Below, piece after piece: positions 61,011-64,000 of a stretch of DNA of 64,000 bases. Source of the stretch: Microbacterium ulmi (lineage in GTDB: Bacteria; Actinomycetota; Actinomycetes; Actinomycetales; Microbacteriaceae); contig NZ_JAAOZF010000002.1 of NCBI RefSeq assembly GCF_011759705.1, positions 682,001 through 746,000 on the forward strand. Direction: 5' to 3'. The notes under the pieces were generated by a model. It was not told the origin of the DNA. It saw only the letters and a list, made by a program, of their open reading frames with translations, and ran no database searches. How positions within the stretch are numbered: position 1 is the stretch's first letter; every line of letters begins with the position of its first letter. The position numbers and the translations under genes were made by a program.

Positions 61011-62462
61011 CTACCGCTCGACGAACCCCTGGTCGAGGATGCGCGCGACGACGCGCTCCGCCGCGCGCCCGTCGTCACGCGCGTTGAACTTCTCGCGCCA
61101 CAGCTCGTACTTCGCGGCGAACTCGGACGGATCTCCGCCGACGAGGGCCGCCACGAGCTCGTCCTGCGAGCGGACCACGGGCCCCGGCGCATGCTCGGCG
61201 AGGTCGAAGTAGAACCCGCGCAGCTCGCCGCGGAAGTGCTCGAGGTCGGGCACGAGGAAGTACATCGGCTTGCGCGTGACGCTGAAGTCGAACATGACCG
61301 ACGAGTAGTCCGTGATGAGGGCGTCGGCGACCAGGAGCAGCCGCGACGTGTCGGGGAAGCCCGTCACGTCGATGACGCGCGGGCCCGCGGCATCCCGCCC
61401 CGGCTGGAGCGTGCGCGAGTGACCTCGCACGAGCACGACGGCATCCGTCGCGGCGGCGAGCGCCGCGGGGTCGAGGAAGTCGACCATCTCGGCCCTGTCG
61501 TCGCGCCACGTCGGCGCATAGAGCAGGACGCGCTCGTCCGGGCGGATGCCGAGGGACGCACGGGTCTGCGCGCCGTCGCCGCCCGTGAGCACGTCGTCGC
61601 GGGGATACCCCTCGACCCACACGGGACGCGTGAGGAATGCGTACGCCTTGCCGAGGATGCGCGCGGAGTACGGGTTCTGCGCGAGCAGGATGTTCCAGCG
61701 CCGCGACTCCTTGACGACCGCGGCGGCGCGCCGGGGCTCGAATCCGGGACGGTGCAGCGCGAGGCGCTTGAGCGGGGTGCCGTGCCACGTCTGCAGCACG
61801 ATCTGCCCCCTGCGTCGCGAGAAGCGGCGGCGCAGCCAGTCGTTCACCACGAGGAGCCGCGCGGCTCCTCTGGCGCGCCACCAGTCGGGGCTGCCCTCGA
61901 CGACGGCGATCGCGCCCTCGGGCACCTGCACGGAGAGGTCGACGACGCTCCAGTATCGCGTCACGCCCGGTGCGCGCCGAGCCAGCTCGCGGTCGATCGC
62001 GAGAGGATTGCAGCTCGCGTTGCGTCCGTAGAAGCTCTCGAAGAACACCGCGTTCTCGAGTCCGCCCGGCCGCGTCGCATAGCGCCGCTCGAGGGCGTCC
62101 TGGCCTTCGCCCGAGTCGTAGGCGGGGTCGATCGGCGGGCCGATCGTGACGGACCACCCCGACAGCGACGCCCGCAGGGTGCCGAGAAGCACGAGGGGCA
62201 CGTCGGGGGGAGCTTCGATCTGCCCCGCGCCATCCGCGCGGACGACGCGAAGCTCGTACTCGCCGGCGGGAAGCGGCAGCTCGGGGCCGCCCCAGCGAGC
62301 CGCCCGCAGCCGGAGCGCCGCCTTCCACGTCCTGCCGCGACCCGTGACGGATGCCGCGACTCGCGCGCGGGCGCCCACGAGCTCGATCGAGTCCGGTCGC
62401 GGACCCTCGCCCGAGAGGATCAGGCTCGCCCCGCCGTCGGAGCTGAACCGGGCGTCGGTCAT
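61011..62462 (-). CDS. CDP-glycerol glycerophosphotransferase family protein
   Basis: A 483-residue TagF-type polymerase with an N-terminal beta domain (about residues 1-130) not present in the other copies. The catalytic core has LQTWHGTPLKRLALHRPGF, LLYAPTWRDDRAEM, VRGHSR and ITDYSSVMFDFSVTRKPM, all family motifs. ATG 62462 overlaps the upstream stop (ATGA), so it is translationally coupled to the 62459 gene. It should extend a glycerol-phosphate or polyol-phosphate chain. Confidence 0.9.
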   Translation of the reverse strand: MTDARFSSDGGASLILSGEGPRPDSIELVGARARVAASVTGRGRTWKAALRLRAARWGGPELPLPAGEYELRVVRADGAGQIEAPPDVPLVLLGTLRASLSGWSVTIGPPIDPAYDSGEGQDALERRYATRPGGLENAVFFESFYGRNASCNPLAIDRELARRAPGVTRYWSVVDLSVQVPEGAIAVVEGSPDWWRARGAARLLVVNDWLRRRFSRRRGQIVLQTWHGTPLKRLALHRPGFEPRRAAAVVKESRRWNILLAQNPYSARILGKAYAFLTRPVWVEGYPRDDVLTGGDGAQTRASLGIRPDERVLLYAPTWRDDRAEMVDFLDPAALAAATDAVVLVRGHSRTLQPGRDAAGPRVIDVTGFPDTSRLLLVADALITDYSSVMFDFSVTRKPMYFLVPDLEHFRGELRGFYFDLAEHAPGPVVRSQDELVAALVGGDPSEFAAKYELWREKFNARDDGRAAERVVARILDQGFVER

Positions 62463-63730
62463 GTGGTTCCCTTCGTCTCGGCGGGAGGCTGCTCCCCCAG
62501 GCCCGCCAGGATGGCACGGTACACCCTGCAGGCGTTCTGTCCGTCGCGGAACGCATGCACGCGCGCGTCGAGGCTGCGCGCGCGTTCGAGACGCTCCTCG
62601 CGTGCCCCGTCGTCGCCGAAGGTCTCGTCGAGCCGCGCGACGGCGTCGGCCCACGTCGTCGACGCGTCGCCGCCCGCGACGTCCTCGAACCGCCCGTAGA
62701 AGCCCCGCCGCCGCGCGTAGGCCTCGACGTCGGGCGCGAGGAACACGACGGGCAGGGGCACGAGCGACGAGTCGAACACGAGGGACGAGTAGTCGGTCAC
62801 GAGCGCGTCGAACCCCGGCAGGAGCGGCGTGACGTCGGCGACGAGGTCGCTGCCGAGCCCGCGGACTCGGTCGGTCGCGACAGGGGGTGCGTAGTCGCCC
62901 TCGCCGAGGTGGTGCGATCGGACCAGGAGCACGGCGTCCCGCCGCTCCAGCATGCCGAGGATCGCCGTCCACTCGTCGGCGGTCGGGACGGCAGGGTCGG
63001 GCTCGCCGTCGCGCCACGTCGGGGCGTACAGGACGAGCCTCGCGCCGGCGTCGACCCCGCCGACGGCCGCCTCGATGCCCGCGCGGGCGGCCGCGCGCCG
63101 CTCGGCGGCCGTGCCGCGAGCCAGCACGTCGACTCGCGGCTCGCCCGTGACGGGCACGCGTGCGTCGGGCAGCGCGAAGGCGGACTCGAGGCGCCCGCGC
63201 ACGAGATGCGACGCGGCCGGCAGCACCGCGATCCGTCGCGCGGCGCCCCGGTAGAGCGCGGCCAGCAGACGCGAGAGGCCCGGCACGCGGCGCAGGATCG
63301 ACGGCGCCCGCGTCGTCTCCGGCGAGTCGAGGCCGATCCTCTTGAGCGGGATGCCGTGCCACAGCTGAACGATGAAGGCGCCCGCCTGCGCGTACCGGTT
63401 CGCGTCGCCGAACCCGTGCGTCACGACGACGACGCGCGCGCGAGCGGTGCGCCAGAAGCCGCGGAGGGAGTACGCGGGAACGTGCGGGATGCCGCGGGCC
63501 GCGGCATCCTGAGCCTGACGGTGGTTCGCCACGAGCCAGACGGCAGGCCTGCCCTCGGCCGCGACGACCTCCCACAGCGCGAGCGCGCCGTCCGCGATGC
63601 CGACGGCGCACCCGAACACCCATTCGTCGCGCGTGCGCGGGATCACGAGGGTGGCGAGACGGCCTGCGAGGTAGAGCGGGATGCGGACGAGCTTGCTCAG
63701 GTTTCCCGCGCCGAACGAGAAGGACGCCAC
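62459..63730 (-). CDS. CDP-glycerol glycerophosphotransferase family protein
   Basis: A 423-residue member with the same core (LWHGIPLKRIGLDSPET, LYAPTWRDGEPD, RSHHLGEGDY, VTDYSSLVFDSSLV). An N-terminal membrane-contacting helix KLVRIPLYLAGRLATLVIP precedes it, suggesting a TagB-like or primase-like role at the membrane. GTG 63730 is six bases from TAGGCT (63737-63742), within a small hairpin (63730-63750). It heads a two-gene operon with the 61011 gene. Confidence 0.9.
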   Translation of the reverse strand: MASFSFGAGNLSKLVRIPLYLAGRLATLVIPRTRDEWVFGCAVGIADGALALWEVVAAEGRPAVWLVANHRQAQDAAARGIPHVPAYSLRGFWRTARARVVVVTHGFGDANRYAQAGAFIVQLWHGIPLKRIGLDSPETTRAPSILRRVPGLSRLLAALYRGAARRIAVLPAASHLVRGRLESAFALPDARVPVTGEPRVDVLARGTAAERRAAARAGIEAAVGGVDAGARLVLYAPTWRDGEPDPAVPTADEWTAILGMLERRDAVLLVRSHHLGEGDYAPPVATDRVRGLGSDLVADVTPLLPGFDALVTDYSSLVFDSSLVPLPVVFLAPDVEAYARRRGFYGRFEDVAGGDASTTWADAVARLDETFGDDGAREERLERARSLDARVHAFRDGQNACRVYRAILAGLGEQPPAETKGTT

Positions 63731-63773
63731 CCCGCGAGCCTATCGCGGGGCGGCGTCCTGTTCCCGAAGGGGC

Positions 63774-64000
63774 CTACTCCGTGGGGAGGGACCCCAGCGT
63801 CACGTCGACGGTCTGGGTCCGGCCGTCGCGCACGAACGTCACGGTGGCCTTGCTCCCTGCCGCGACGGCGCGCACCTGCGCCGTGAGGTCGGTCGCGTCG
63901 GTCACGGGCGTGCCGTTGAACGCCGTCACGGTGTCGCCGGGCTGGAGCCCCGCCGCGGCGGCGGCGCCGCCCGCCGTGATCTCCTTGATGTACGCGCCCG
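63774..64000 (-). CDS. PDZ-domain serine protease (HtrA/DegP-like), C-terminal end
   Basis: Only about 75 C-terminal residues are inside the window; the gene continues past the right edge. They form a PDZ domain: GAYIKEITAGGAAAAAGL, QPGDTVTAFNGTPVTDATDL, and VTFVRDGRTQTVDVTLG. The PDZ end with GDTVTAFNG and GRTQTV is typical of actinobacterial HtrA/PepD proteases. The protease domain itself is not visible, so the type is inferred. Confidence 0.75.
   Translation of the reverse strand, partial: GAYIKEITAGGAAAAAGLQPGDTVTAFNGTPVTDATDLTAQVRAVAAGSKATVTFVRDGRTQTVDVTLGSLPTE

Noticed and set aside
63730..63750. Hairpin CCCCGCG/CGCGGGG as terminator of the PDZ protease gene
   Set aside because: It overlaps the GTG start and -10 box of the next gene and has no T-run; it may act at that start instead, so it was not listed as a terminator.
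1..64000. Prophage, insertion sequence or integrated island
   Set aside because: No integrase, transposase, phage structural gene, attachment repeat at the tRNA genes or shift in base composition was seen.

Overview
The window is chromosomal DNA from a high-GC actinobacterium. Gene content, gene order and codon use point to Microbacteriaceae, most likely Microbacterium or a close relative. Supporting signs are the prfB-ftsE-ftsX-smpB-ssrA gene set, GTG/TTG starts, four-base ATGA/GTGA overlaps inside operons, -10 boxes placed 6-9 bases before start codons, OtsA/OtsB plus maltokinase, Ku plus a three-domain LigD, and an actinobacterial tad locus. I see no transposase, integrase, phage gene, CRISPR array or rRNA. 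Genus is an inference.

Layout. 1-2900: the start of ilvD (cut by the left edge), otsBA and a small membrane protein. 2927-17577: a GNAT gene, then an acetoacetate/3-hydroxybutyrate catabolic region. It holds thiolase and CoA-transferase genes (scoAB) divergent from an IclR regulator. A long minus-strand operon follows: livKGFHM transporter, acyl-CoA synthetase, TetR regulator, 3-hydroxybutyrate dehydrogenase and an alpha/beta hydrolase. A MarR-MFS pair closes the region. 17578-25951: tRNA-Lys, hisN, two related exported proteins, a flavoprotein, yaeQ, ssrA (tmRNA), a SIMPL protein, an M20 peptidase and an MFS exporter. 25973-32656: smpB, ftsX, ftsE with a long tail, a TM2 protein, prfB and an MFS gene. 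32669-37099: a seven-gene tad pilus operon on the minus strand. 37211-40046: tRNA-Leu, DedA, and an ECF41-type sigma factor divergent from two membrane genes. 40050-43545: Ku and LigD. 43591-53951: a CDF exporter, two membrane genes divergent from a TetR gene, rdgB, rph, murI, pncB, a DUF3039 gene and an ABC exporter whose ATPase carries a long acidic repeat-bearing N-terminus. 54148-64000: a nucleotidyltransferase, small proteins, maltokinase, three CDP-glycerol glycerophosphotransferase-like genes with a GT2 glycosyltransferase (teichoic-acid-like wall polymer), and the C-terminus of a PDZ protease.

How the genes fit together. The 3.4-15.8 kb region reads as a pathway: import of an organic acid or ester by a Liv-type ABC transporter, ester cleavage, oxidation of 3-hydroxybutyrate to acetoacetate, CoA transfer and thiolysis to acetyl-CoA. 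Three regulators and at least two palindromic operator candidates lie in it. Other regulatory signals visible directly are paired ECF41-type promoters around the sigma gene (same -35 core, exact 16-base spacer, CGTC on both strands), a 35-base TetR operator, a perfect 14-base LacI-type operator in front of maltokinase, and a repeated pattern of likely leaderless promoters. These are the most testable new observations. I found no single gene cluster that is clearly an undescribed defence or mobile system.
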